From DAIDAN01 sp049303335 (lineage in GTDB: Archaea; Aenigmatarchaeota; Aenigmatarchaeia; Aenigmatarchaeales; DAIDAN01), in the NCBI GenBank assembly GCA_049303335.1, contig JBAQNA010000030.1:1-47018 (forward strand): a DNA stretch of 47,018 bases. The letters run 5' to 3'. Of the stretch, positions 38,272 through 46,895 are shown in pieces. The notes under the pieces were generated by a model. The model saw nothing but the letters and a program-made list of their open reading frames with translations, made no database searches and was not told where the DNA came from. The first letter of the stretch is position 1. Every line of letters begins with the position of its first letter. The translations under genes were made by a program, and so were the position numbers.

Positions 38272-40356
38272 CTATGTTCTCGGCACGCTCGACATCAGCA
38301 ATTGTTCGATGGGCCCGCCGAACATCGCCTGCGTCACGAACCAGCTCGCCACGTAAACAATTGTCGCGAAAAGCACGGTGTAGGCGATTACGTCGCGCAG
38401 CCCGATCGCGTCGTCGCCGTACTCAATCCGATTTATGAAATACGAAAGCAGGATTATGGTTTCGAGCATGTAAAGTCCCACGACAAGCTGGAAAGCGTTG
38501 GGGCTTATCGGCGGCGTTCCCGCGTTCTGACCCCAGCCCGCGCAGAACACGAAGCTCGAGAATCCCGTCATGTCGGTTCCGGAGGCGAGGTCCCCGATCT
38601 GCCCGCACAGCGAGGAAAGTATTCGCATTATGATAACGGCCATCGTGACCACAACCCCGGAAACTATCGGCGCGAGGAAAAGCGCAAGGAACCTCATGCT
38701 CGAAACAGTCTCGCCAAGAATCTCGTTTATTTCCTCCTTCACCTCGTGCATGCCCTTCAGGTACCGCGACACCGTAAGCATTGACATCGAAGCAACGCGC
38801 ACGCCCTTTTCCGATGACTGGACGATGGCCTGCATCACTGACCTTATCAGCCGCGAAGGGTAAGCCCACACGGCGCCGTATTCCTTGTCGAACAGCGCCT
38901 GCTCGAAGCTGAAGCCGAGCTTTTTCATGTTCACGCTTATGTTCCAGAAGAGCTCGGAAATTTTCATACTCTTCATATTTTCGATTGCATTGTCGGTCGC
39001 AACCTCTATCGGCGTGCCGCCAGCAATCTTGTTCCCGAGCTGGAACAGAGCCTCGGAAAACTCGTCCTCTATCTTCTCGATGTCGTTCCTTATCTTCATC
39101 TTCTGCCTGCTGTCAAGAATCGTGTACGTGAAAATTCCCACGGCTATCCCGATGATTATGATTATCGAGGAAAGGACGGACTGACTCGCCTCCGCAGCGG
39201 CAAGGCCAGATATGCCAAACAACAGGAACGGCAGCGCCGCGAGTATTGAAATCGGAATTATCGGAACGAAGGTTTTTCCCATCCTGAATTTTCCCATCGG
39301 CGGCAGCCCCTTTACCTTTGTTGTGTCGGGCTGCGAGAATGTCGGCGGCTTCGTCTGCAAAATATAGTTCATGTACCAGAAAAGGAACGCGGGCAGGAGT
39401 ATGTCATATCCTATGAAAATGAACACAGGTTTCACCGCGTCCTGCATGAACAGGACGATTATCGGGAACATCACAAGGCCGATTATCGGGAGCAGGACTC
39501 CCATCGCGTGTATCAGCGTCACGGGCATTCTCAAACCCTGCGCGTAATGTTTCATCCTTTCGCGCGTGCCGTTCAGGATTACGGAAATCGCCTCGTCGTA
39601 CATCGCGTCCCTTCTCACGTCAACCTCGCTTGTGGAATTGCGCAGCAGGTGAAGCGCTTCCGCGAACTCGTGGTTCTTGTCCTTCCATTTCGCGAGGTAC
39701 GAAATCAGCGCCGCGTCAACGCTCTCGTGAATCCCGACCTCCACGTCCCACATCAGCTTTTTCAGGTCCCAGCTCAGCGGGCCGGACAGATTGTCGGCCG
39801 CGAATTTCACGGCGCCCTCTATGCTCGGGTTGTTGCGCATGTAGATTACCATGTAAAGCACGGCGAGCACTATGTCCGAGCTCATATTCACCTGCACCGA
39901 CCTCGCGTGCGACTCGGGATAGTTGTAAACGAGATAAACAAGCACCAGCGAAAAAAGCAGCATAAGTATCGAGAACGTGAAATCGAGGAAGCCGAGAAGC
40001 AGCATGGAAAGTATTGCCGCCGGAAATGCAATAAGCAAAAATAGGGAAAGCGACAGCACTCCTGACGGCGACGCGTTGATGTAGGCTGTCCGCAACTTTT
40101 CCTCCATATTGGCGCTTGAAGCGGCGTCCGGCTTTATCCTGAGCAGCTTTTCCGCGAACGAGCAGGACTTTTCATATAATCCTTGCGGCTCCGCTTTTAT
40201 CTCTTTCAGGAACTGCCTGTAGTCGGTTCCGTAGAACTGGGAATTTCCCGCGTCCGGGCGCACGTGCGGGCTTGCCTCCTCCATCACCTTTCTCATCTGC
40301 GCCTTCCTCGCCTCCTCCGCCGCATCCTCGATCTTTTTCTTCCTGCTGCCGAACAT
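38272..40356 (-). CDS. tadC: Archaeal TadC/PilC-like type IV pilus assembly membrane protein
   Basis: A 694-residue protein with two type II secretion system F domains. Each has the pattern of a cytoplasmic helical domain followed by spans: first around SSDIVLAVLYMVIYMRNNPSIEGAVKFAADNL, second around IEDEFSEALFQLGNKIAGGTPIEVATDNAIENM. The hydrophobic blocks lie near residues 98-145, 285-335, 365-420 and 560-690. This is the membrane platform on which archaeal pili are built. The matching ATPase (TadA/GspE-like) is not in the window. Start ATG 40356. It fits the pilin-like genes encoded nearby. Confidence 0.88.
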   Translation of the reverse strand: MFGSRKKKIEDAAEEARKAQMRKVMEEASPHVRPDAGNSQFYGTDYRQFLKEIKAEPQGLYEKSCSFAEKLLRIKPDAASSANMEEKLRTAYINASPSGVLSLSLFLLIAFPAAILSMLLLGFLDFTFSILMLLFSLVLVYLVYNYPESHARSVQVNMSSDIVLAVLYMVIYMRNNPSIEGAVKFAADNLSGPLSWDLKKLMWDVEVGIHESVDAALISYLAKWKDKNHEFAEALHLLRNSTSEVDVRRDAMYDEAISVILNGTRERMKHYAQGLRMPVTLIHAMGVLLPIIGLVMFPIIVLFMQDAVKPVFIFIGYDILLPAFLFWYMNYILQTKPPTFSQPDTTKVKGLPPMGKFRMGKTFVPIIPISILAALPFLLFGISGLAAAEASQSVLSSIIIIIGIAVGIFTYTILDSRQKMKIRNDIEKIEDEFSEALFQLGNKIAGGTPIEVATDNAIENMKSMKISELFWNISVNMKKLGFSFEQALFDKEYGAVWAYPSRLIRSVMQAIVQSSEKGVRVASMSMLTVSRYLKGMHEVKEEINEILGETVSSMRFLALFLAPIVSGVVVTMAVIIMRILSSLCGQIGDLASGTDMTGFSSFVFCAGWGQNAGTPPISPNAFQLVVGLYMLETIILLSYFINRIEYGDDAIGLRDVIAYTVLFATIVYVASWFVTQAMFGGPIEQLLMSSVPRT

Positions 40357-40442
40357 GAATATGTTTTCTGTAAAGCGGAATATATAGATTTTTGCAATTC
40401 CGAATTGGCAGTCTTATAAATCCGGCAATTCATATTTATGAA

Positions 40443-41243
40443 ATGGTGCTCGAATCGCTTTTCAGCGCAAGAAAGATTGAGAGCAAGCCGGTTGACATGC
40501 TTCTGCTGTCCGCGATAATATCGTTCGCGTCCGTTGCCCTCGCGTACATTGTTTTTCCGGAATACGCGGGCGTCGTTTTTCCGCTTCTGATAACCGTGGG
40601 AATGGCTCCCGTGTTTTACAGGATTCTTGCAGACGAGGAAGTCTTGGAAGAGGAGGAGGCTGAAGGAAAAATAAGCGAAAATTTTTTCCAGAGGTATGGG
40701 GAAATCGTATGGCTTTTCTCCCTCTTTTTTATCGGTGTGTTTGCCGTTGTGTTTTTCGTGTCGCTGTTCCTGCCTGAGAATTTTGCACAGATTCTCTTCA
40801 AGCCGCAGCTGGACTCAATCTTTTCTTCCAAATCCGTAACGGGCAACGCGCTCTCGCAGGGCGCGCTCGGAACAATATTTTCGAACAACATGAAAATAAT
40901 CATTTTCTCGTTCGCGCTCTCGCTTTTCCTCTCGACCGGCGCGCTCTGGATACTCGGATGGAACGCGTCCGTTCTGGGCGTCTACCTCGCGGGCTTCCTG
41001 AACAGGGGAATGTTCGCGGAGTTCGCGTCAACCTCAATCGGAATGTTTCCGCACGCGCCGCTCGAGTTTGCCGGATATTTTCTTGCGGGAATCGCGGGCG
41101 GAATCCTTTCGGCAGGGCTGATAAGAAGAAGGTACAATTTCAAGGGCAAAGAATTCAGGCTTGTGCTCCGCGATTCGCTGCTGCTTCTGGCTTTGGCGGC
41201 GATCGCAATAGCGGCGGGCGCGGCAGTCGAAAGCTATGCGTGA
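40443..41243 (+). CDS. SpoIIM/DUF95 family membrane protein
   Basis: A 266-residue membrane protein with five or six spans. The family features are the SKSVTGNALSQGALGTIFSNNMKIIIFSFALS segment and GMFAEFASTSIGMFPHAPLEFAGYFLAGIAGG. SpoIIM-like proteins act in envelope remodelling in bacteria; archaeal function unknown. ATG 40443 lies about 25 bp after TATA-like CTTATAAAT (40413-40421), so it is probably leaderless. Divergent from TadC. Confidence 0.88.
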   Translation: MVLESLFSARKIESKPVDMLLLSAIISFASVALAYIVFPEYAGVVFPLLITVGMAPVFYRILADEEVLEEEEAEGKISENFFQRYGEIVWLFSLFFIGVFAVVFFVSLFLPENFAQILFKPQLDSIFSSKSVTGNALSQGALGTIFSNNMKIIIFSFALSLFLSTGALWILGWNASVLGVYLAGFLNRGMFAEFASTSIGMFPHAPLEFAGYFLAGIAGGILSAGLIRRRYNFKGKEFRLVLRDSLLLLALAAIAIAAGAAVESYA

Positions 41244-41384
41244 TCAAGAAAAACGCGCGGTCATGCCGCCGCATTTCCATATAATTTGGGCGTAGAATGT
41301 TTTGGGTTCTTATGAAACAAGAATGGCAGGAAATGCAAAGTCGATTATCATTCCCTGCATGGAAAATAAAAAACGAGACAAATT

Positions 41385-42194
41385 CTAAACCGACTTTGTG
41401 ACGGCATTTGCGTCCAATGTAACCGCGGTCTGCGCCAGCGCCCTGCCGTTCAGTATCGCGCCGGTGTTCATTTCAACCATCGTTGCGGTCAGGATGTTTC
41501 CCTTGAAGTTGGAAGTCGTTCCGAGAGTCGCTTGTCCTGCGACCTGCCAGAAGATGTTCTTGGCTTGGCAGCCGCCGCTCAAGGTGACAATGGCGCCGTT
41601 GCCCACGGTAAGATCCTGCGCTATCTGGAAGATGTAGACCGCATTCGCGTTGCCTCCGCAGTTGAGAGTGACGCCGTTGTTTATCGCGACTCCGGTTCCC
41701 CATTTGTAGAGCCCTGGACCGATAGTCAAACCGCTAATATCCCCGGCGCCCAGCTCGGTGGCATTGGGCAATGTCCGTCCTGCGGCATCGGTGTACGCTG
41801 TTTCCATGTCGCTTACAGCCGCGGTCATTTTAGTCGGGGTCGGAACCGTATAGTCGGCTGCATATATCTTTCCCGTGACTAAAGATGATGTCGAGTATGT
41901 GTTCGAGGAATCCATTATCAATCCGAATCCTGTTATGGCGGTGCTGTCGATCGGGCTCACGCCAATATCTCCGATAATCGAAGTCGTTCCGGTAGTCGAG
42001 ACTCCTGATTTTGAAAGAATAACAAAATCGCCCGCTGTCCTAAGATTCACTGTTGCTTGCGCGCTGCCGGTTGAAGTTGAAGGAATTACAGGAGTCGCTG
42101 GAATTGAAGGTGTTGAAGGTATAGATGGTGTTGTGGATGAAGGGACTGAAGGTGTTGAAGATGATGGAGCTGACGGAGTTCCGGATGAAGGAAT
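41385..42194 (-). CDS. DUF3494 (ice-binding-like) domain protein, no normal start
   Basis: From about residue 49 the product is a DUF3494 domain: LRTAGDFVILSKSGVS, IIGDIGVSPI, ATELGAGDISGLTIGPGLYKWG, VYIFQIAQDLTVG and IFWQVAGQATLGT, ending GRALAQTAVTLDANAVTKSV. The first 48 residues are a Pro/Ser/Thr linker. No ATG or signal peptide is present; stops lie just upstream. The earliest candidate is ATT 42194 right after GGTGATAA; GTG 42050 would start inside the domain. It looks like the detached second domain of the preceding gene or a gene whose N-terminus was lost. The two domains are clearly related. Confidence 0.75.
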   Translation of the reverse strand: MPSSGTPSAPSSSTPSVPSSTTPSIPSTPSIPATPVIPSTSTGSAQATVNLRTAGDFVILSKSGVSTTGTTSIIGDIGVSPIDSTAITGFGLIMDSSNTYSTSSLVTGKIYAADYTVPTPTKMTAAVSDMETAYTDAAGRTLPNATELGAGDISGLTIGPGLYKWGTGVAINNGVTLNCGGNANAVYIFQIAQDLTVGNGAIVTLSGGCQAKNIFWQVAGQATLGTTSNFKGNILTATMVEMNTGAILNGRALAQTAVTLDANAVTKSV

Positions 42195-42220
42195 TTATCA
42201 CCAAATTATTATTCCGGCAT

Positions 42221-43846
42221 TTATACTGGTTTTGTTACGGGGTTGGCGTCCAGCGTAACCGCTCCATCGCTCAATGCTCTTCCGTTTAATACTGCGCCAG
42301 TCTGTAGTGCAATCGTTGATGTTCCTGCTGACAAGATATTTCCCTCGAATGTAGAGTACGTTCCGAGCGTTGTTACGCCTGTGACCGCCCAGAAAATATT
42401 GGAAGCATTGCAGTCGTTTGTGAGCAATACTTTATCACCATCAGCAACGGTACCCTGAGAGCCAATATTAAGAGTTCCTGCTATCTGCATGATGAAGACA
42501 GCGCTCGCATTGCCTTGGCAATCGAGAGTAACACTCCCTGTTGTTGCTACAGTACTTATTGTCACAGCGGTACCCCAATTGTGGATTCCCGGATATAGTG
42601 TCAGTCCATCCAAGATTCCGGTTCCCTCATTAAGATAATCAGGCAAGCCGGTACCATTAACTCTGCTAGAAGCATCAGTATATGCTGTTCCCATGTAACC
42701 TACCGCGTTATCCACATAGGTCTTGTTAGCGTTAGGTGTGCCACCGGTTGTGCCTTGCATGAAACATGTAATATCGCCGTTACCGACATATGCCGCATCA
42801 ACACCGTATATTTTTCCGGTTATTTCCGAGCACCATACACCGCCTAGACCTGTATAAGTGATCGGACTGTTGCCAATATCCCCAGTTATAACAGAAGACT
42901 GGCTTCCGGTGTCCGTGATTCCTGCTTTTGTCAGAATGGCGAAATTGCCGGCTGTTGAGAGATTCACTGCTGCAGGGCCTCCCATTCCGATAGAAGTCAC
43001 AGTTATTTTTGATGTGTTGCTGATTGCTCCGCTTGTCGCAGTTATTGTCGCATTTCCTGCGACTAATGCAGTAACAAGTCCCGATGTGCTTACATTCGCA
43101 ACAGTTATGTTGCTTGTATTGTAAGCGATTGTCGCGGCAATGACGGCGCCAAACTGGTCACGGCCTGCAGCGGTCAGCTGCTGGGTAGAATTGACAGCAA
43201 GAGTTGTTGATGCCGGTGTTAATATGATTTTTGTCAATACTGCCCCGGCTGCTGCTGGCGCGGGTGCCGGACTCGAACTGGATCCGCCACCGCCTCCACC
43301 TGACGATGGCGCCGGCGCGGTTGTAAAGCTCCACACAAAATCCCTTACCAGAGAATTGCCGGAAACGCCTTTGGCTGCCGTGGTAACCGTAACAACATAC
43401 AATGAACTTGATTGGAGGGTATTCGACGGCATAAATGTCCAGACCTTGTTTGCTGCATCAGAAGCAATTTGCCCGTTCAGTTTTTGGCTCGCATTATTCG
43501 GCCCCTTTACCATGAATGTGTCTTGGTTGACTGTCGCCGGATCCATGGCTTCATCAAAGGTTACAACAATATTATTGCTGACGCCCTGAAACTTCGCAAG
43601 ATCCAGCGGGCTGATTGTGGTTATTCCGATAAAAACTACATCAGGCACATTAGGCGTGACATCTAAAACAGGCACTATGACTGCGGTGTTGTTTTGCGGC
43701 ACTATGACCGCCGCGGCATTCGGCGGCACAATAATGAATTTCCCTGTCGGCATGCCGCCGAGGTATGGCGGCGCAATCAATATTAGCAATAATGCTGCAA
43801 GCAAAGATACTATAAGAAATATCTTTTTCTTTCTGGTGTATTTCAT
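42221..43846 (-). CDS. Secreted adhesin-like protein with Ig-like and DUF3494 domains (541 aa)
   Basis: An N-terminal signal anchor (KIFLIVSLLAALLLILIAPPYL) is followed by an SbsA-type Ig-like domain (about residues 70-185, FDEAMDPATVNQDTFMV), a Gly/Ser/Pro linker with a run of six Gly, a Big_2-like domain (TLAVNSTQQLTAAGRDQFG), and a C-terminal DUF3494 domain (VNLSTAGNFAILTKAGITDTG to the end). DUF3494 domains bind ice or act in surface adhesion. The domain is repeated in the next gene. A TATA-like run TATATATATAC lies upstream at about 43870-43880. Confidence 0.88.
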   Translation of the reverse strand: MKYTRKKKIFLIVSLLAALLLILIAPPYLGGMPTGKFIIVPPNAAAVIVPQNNTAVIVPVLDVTPNVPDVVFIGITTISPLDLAKFQGVSNNIVVTFDEAMDPATVNQDTFMVKGPNNASQKLNGQIASDAANKVWTFMPSNTLQSSSLYVVTVTTAAKGVSGNSLVRDFVWSFTTAPAPSSGGGGGGSSSSPAPAPAAAGAVLTKIILTPASTTLAVNSTQQLTAAGRDQFGAVIAATIAYNTSNITVANVSTSGLVTALVAGNATITATSGAISNTSKITVTSIGMGGPAAVNLSTAGNFAILTKAGITDTGSQSSVITGDIGNSPITYTGLGGVWCSEITGKIYGVDAAYVGNGDITCFMQGTTGGTPNANKTYVDNAVGYMGTAYTDASSRVNGTGLPDYLNEGTGILDGLTLYPGIHNWGTAVTISTVATTGSVTLDCQGNASAVFIMQIAGTLNIGSQGTVADGDKVLLTNDCNASNIFWAVTGVTTLGTYSTFEGNILSAGTSTIALQTGAVLNGRALSDGAVTLDANPVTKPV

Positions 43847-43971
43847 GTGTTAAGTATGGTTTTTGGTATATATATACACCTATAAAAAAGACTCGAAGAG
43901 TTAGCCCGAAGAATATTGAAAAAGCATGATTGGAAAAAAACATATTTCTTTTTCCTGCGGCCGGCGCCTAT

Positions 43972-44175
43972 ATGAGCGTGAGAAACGAAATGAGCGTGAG
44001 AAACGAAACAGGTGTGACGGAGAACAAAGAAAAGACAAACGGCGAGTTTCAATCTTATAGGCGATTATTATTTGCGAACACAAACAGATGGTTTTCGGCT
44101 GCCCGGACTGCGACGCGTGGTATTGGAAATTCTTCGACAGCGGGAAGAAGGGAACTCATTAAAAAATTACGTTAG
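43972..44175 (+). CDS. Doubtful small ORF with an 18-bp tandem duplication
   Basis: From ATG 43972 a frame of 67 codons opens with a perfect tandem duplicate (MSVRNE twice; 43972-43989 and 43990-44007) and continues with polar residues. There is no strong ribosome binding site. It overlaps a more convincing zinc-binding frame in its second half, so at most one is likely to be real over that stretch. The rest of the 43.85-44.34 kb gap shows no gene. Confidence 0.25.
   Translation: MSVRNEMSVRNETGVTENKEKTNGEFQSYRRLLFANTNRWFSAARTATRGIGNSSTAGRRELIKKLR
44070..44162 (+). CDS. Possible zinc-binding mini-protein with ATT start
   Basis: After AGGCGATTATT the frame reads ATT TGC GAA CAC and continues CEHKQMVFGCPDCDAWYWKFF to TAA. 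The CxxH...CPDC layout is a plausible zinc knuckle. No ATG/GTG/TTG fits the ribosome binding site; ATT (44064, 44067 or 44070) would. Thirty residues only. Confidence 0.3.
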   Translation: MCEHKQMVFGCPDCDAWYWKFFDSGKKGTH

Positions 44176-44344
44176 ATTCCGGCACGCGCGGCGCGCCGCA
44201 AGTTAAAAGAAGATTGGCTATTCCAAGCGGCAAGACTCGCCGCGATATTTCTGCAGAATTGTTTTGCGGCTTCATCGGCTGCCGCCTTCAAGCGGTGTTC
44301 AGGAAAATTCGCGCCCGCAAAAGCGCAGAACGGAAGAAACAGCC

Positions 44345-44629
44345 CTAACGATATTTTTCATAAGCCAGCCATATCAAAATGGCTGCAATCCCAACCAGAA
44401 TATGGCTTGCTCCGGGCATCAGCTGCGGCAGGAGCGAGCCGACAAGCAGCCCTATTCCGTAAAGAATCACTACAAAAGATGCCATAAATATTATTGCCGC
44501 GGCTATGTAGCGCTTCAGCTTTTTTTCGATAAAAGACATGGCAAACGACAGGAGCTCCTTCGCGCAACTGTTCAGGATATTCCCTATCATGGAATCGGAA
44601 TTCTTTTTCTCGGGTATTTTTTCAGGCAT
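44345..44629 (-). CDS. Small two-span membrane protein (94 aa)
   Basis: ATG 44629 follows CCGGTGACTTT. A polar N-terminus (MPEKIPEKKNSDS) precedes an amphipathic helix and two spans (YIAAAIIFMASFVVILYGIG and SHILVGIAAILIWLAY). The pattern resembles small phage-holin-superfamily-like or stress-related membrane proteins (DUF1469-like), but similarity is not decisive. It is followed on the same strand, further upstream, by another small membrane gene. Confidence 0.7.
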   Translation of the reverse strand: MPEKIPEKKNSDSMIGNILNSCAKELLSFAMSFIEKKLKRYIAAAIIFMASFVVILYGIGLLVGSLLPQLMPGASHILVGIAAILIWLAYEKYR

Positions 44630-44743
44630 AAAGTCACCGGATTGTTGACGAAAATGTTTTGTCATAAATGACGGGGCGCATAAAAAAGACGCCCCAGCCG
44701 GACAAACTAAAAGCAAGCCGCGAAAACTGGCTTGTTATTTTTT

Positions 44744-44968
44744 TTATTTCTTTTTTTGCCTTCTCATGACAGCCAGAGTGATTGCCGCGCCGATTGCAGC
44801 GCCGACTCCTGCAGCTATCATTGCCGCGTGAACGGGGTCTTCCTTTATGGAATTTTCTATACTGTTTTCGGCTTCCTTAAACTTGGCTTTTGCAAGTTCC
44901 ATGGCTTCCATCGCGTCCCTTTTTGCATGCTCCATCAGTTCAGCTTCATTTGTTTTTTTGCCTGCCAT
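44744..44968 (-). CDS. Small protein with helical N-terminus and C-terminal span (74 aa)
   Basis: ATG 44968 after AGGTGATACAAT. An amphipathic Glu/Ala/Lys helix (MEHAKRDAMEAMELAKAKFKEAENS) is followed by a Gly/Ala-rich span (MIAAGVGAAIGAAITLAVM) and RRQKKK. The build resembles ElaB/YqjD/DUF883 ribosome- or membrane-associated proteins. Family match is tentative. Confidence 0.7.
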   Translation of the reverse strand: MAGKKTNEAELMEHAKRDAMEAMELAKAKFKEAENSIENSIKEDPVHAAMIAAGVGAAIGAAITLAVMRRQKKK

Positions 44969-45209
44969 ATTGTATCACCTTTAGGTTTTTTATCATTCTT
45001 TGCTTCAGCCGCCGAATCGGCTTTCGCCGGCAGCAGCCGCAACAAAGCGTTTTAACGATTTAATAATGTAATATCGCCGCCCGAGTATATATAATATCGC
45101 AAGTTTATGGCATGTGGAATTATGCGCTTAAGTTGAAAACACTTTGCTTGGAAGAAAAAGAAATTTAGGCAAAGCCAAAGGATTTAAAGTTTTGAAACGC
45201 ATTGACAAT

Positions 45210-45440
45210 ATGTCAAAGAATCAGATATATTACAGGGAGCAGTCGGTACGGCTGGATGAATCCTTGGATGAGTTTCTGGAAAAATACGGAAGCAGAATGA
45301 ATTTTAAAGAAGCAGAGTCAAAGCTGGCGGAAGAAGGGCTTTTTGGTGTGCCTAAAGCAAGATATGACAGCCGCGTCATACATCACAGGATAAAACACAA
45401 GCCGGTAAAACAAGCACAGCAGCATTTGCAATGGTCTTGA
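45210..45440 (+). CDS. Unknown protein (76-98 aa)
   Basis: The frame is open from TTG 45144. ATG 45210 (MSKNQIYYREQSVRLDESLDEF) is a plausible start, though no good ribosome binding site marks either. Charged, soluble; contains LAEEGLFGVPKARYDSRVIHHRIKHKP with a His cluster. No family recognised. Confidence 0.5.
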   Translation: MSKNQIYYREQSVRLDESLDEFLEKYGSRMNFKEAESKLAEEGLFGVPKARYDSRVIHHRIKHKPVKQAQQHLQWS

Positions 45441-45464
45441 GCGGTTTTGGAAATGCGTAAAAAT

Positions 45465-45476
45465 TCTTTTTAAACT
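45465..45476 (+). promoter_or_regulatory. TATA box of the second M50 protease
   Basis: CTTTTTAAACTC lies 20-31 bp before ATG 45496 with no ribosome binding site between, suggesting a leaderless transcript. Confidence 0.45.
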
Positions 45477-45495
45477 CCCGAATTAAACTTTCATA

Positions 45496-46731
45496 ATGTT
45501 AGATTATTATCTGCTCTCCGTAGTCGCGTTTTTCGCGCTGCTTGCGGTGCTGATTTACCGCGACAGGAAAAAGATACAGTTCAGCTATTATGTGCTCTTC
45601 ATGCGAAGAACAACAAGGTTCAGGAATTTCATAAACTCCGTCGCGAAAGCAGCGCCGCGCTTCTGGAAGGTTTTCGGCACAATCGGCGTGATTGTGGCTT
45701 TCGGCGCGATGTTCTTCGGCTTGTACTCGATGTCGCAGGCCGCCGCGCTCGCGCTGTCGGGAAAAATAAAGGAGCCTTCCGCGGGGCTTGTTTTGCCGAT
45801 ACCGTCAAGCCAGCCGGCTTCGATTCCCGGCGTCATCGGGATTCCTTTCTGGTTCTGGATAATCACGATTGCGATCATACTTATTCCGCACGAGTTTATG
45901 CACGGCGTCATCGCGCGGATGGAGAAAGTAAAATTGAAAAGCGTTGGCCTGCTCTTGCTCGCGATTTTTCCCGGCGCGTTTGTCGAGCCGGACGAGAAGC
46001 AGCTTGCGAAAAAAGGGCTCTGGGCGCGCCTGCGCGTTTTCGCGGCTGGAAGCTTTATCAATATCCTAATCGGCTTGTCCGTGCTTTTCATTGTGCAGAC
46101 TTTTTTGTGGAGCGCGGCAGTGCAGCCGGGGCTGCTGATAACAAGCGTTGCTGAAAATTCGCCGGCCGGGTTTGCAGGCCTGAAGCCCGGAATGGTAATT
46201 CAGAATTTTGACGGAACCCCGCAAATCGGCTTTTACGATTATTCCGCGCTGTTGCTGGTTTCCAAGCTTCCGAATTCGACAACGGAAAGCGCGCCGCGGG
46301 TTATGGGGCAATTGCTGCTGCTGAACAAGCTTTCAAAGCGTGCGCCGGGAGACATTGTAATATTAGAAGCCGCGACGCAGGAAACGATACGGTCGATGTC
46401 CGGCAGCGACAGATTCAGCATAACATTAGGAAACAACGCGAACATACCGAACTTCGCGTATCTCGGCGTCACGACAAGCCTCAACACCGCGAGCCCGGGC
46501 AATTTCGTTGTGCTGTTCCCGCTTCTCGCGTTCGTCTGGATGCTCTCTTTTTTTGTGGGAATATTCAACATACTTCCGATATACCCGCTTGACGGCGGCT
46601 TGATGGTCGAGGCTGTCGCAAAAAGGTACGCGAAGAAGAAGTCGAAAATAATCGTGCGCGCAATAACGCTCGTTACGCTGTTTATTCTTCTGCTGAATTT
46701 CATCGGGCCGTATGTGGCGAAAATAATTTAG
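45496..46731 (+). CDS. Site-2 protease (M50) with PDZ domain
   Basis: A 411-residue intramembrane zinc protease. HEFMH (His132, Glu133, His136) lies in the second hydrophobic block, and NILPIYPLDGG near residue 360 supplies the Asp ligand. Between them, after several spans, is a PDZ-like domain (VQPGLLITSVAENSPAGFAGLKPGMVIQNFDG). Such enzymes cut regulators or remnant signal peptides within the membrane. All catalytic residues are normal, in contrast to the shorter M50 homologue at 24.3-24.8 kb. Confidence 0.93.
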   Translation: MLDYYLLSVVAFFALLAVLIYRDRKKIQFSYYVLFMRRTTRFRNFINSVAKAAPRFWKVFGTIGVIVAFGAMFFGLYSMSQAAALALSGKIKEPSAGLVLPIPSSQPASIPGVIGIPFWFWIITIAIILIPHEFMHGVIARMEKVKLKSVGLLLLAIFPGAFVEPDEKQLAKKGLWARLRVFAAGSFINILIGLSVLFIVQTFLWSAAVQPGLLITSVAENSPAGFAGLKPGMVIQNFDGTPQIGFYDYSALLLVSKLPNSTTESAPRVMGQLLLLNKLSKRAPGDIVILEAATQETIRSMSGSDRFSITLGNNANIPNFAYLGVTTSLNTASPGNFVVLFPLLAFVWMLSFFVGIFNILPIYPLDGGLMVEAVAKRYAKKKSKIIVRAITLVTLFILLLNFIGPYVAKII

Positions 46732-46895
46732 AAAAAAAAGGAAGTTTGGACCGTCAAATCTCTGGATATTCCACTCTCGAAAAAAATAACTTATACAAAA
46801 GTTGACGAGCTGAATTAATGTGATCTACTTGAGCTTTATCTATTGAGAAATATCCTGTGGTTGTATGGATGTCCTGATTTCTCCAAGTTTGAGGC

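Noticed and set aside
42194..42235. An intron joining the two DUF3494 genes: ACCA/TGGT with 3-nt bulges GTA and GAT can be folded.
   Set aside because: Removal by the bulge rules takes out 27 nt and leaves the upstream frame, which stops soon after; it does not reach the frame of the second domain.
44340..44760. A phage lysis cassette, suggested by two small membrane proteins.
   Set aside because: No endolysin or other phage gene is near, and the protein with the Glu/Ala helix looks like a stress-type membrane protein.
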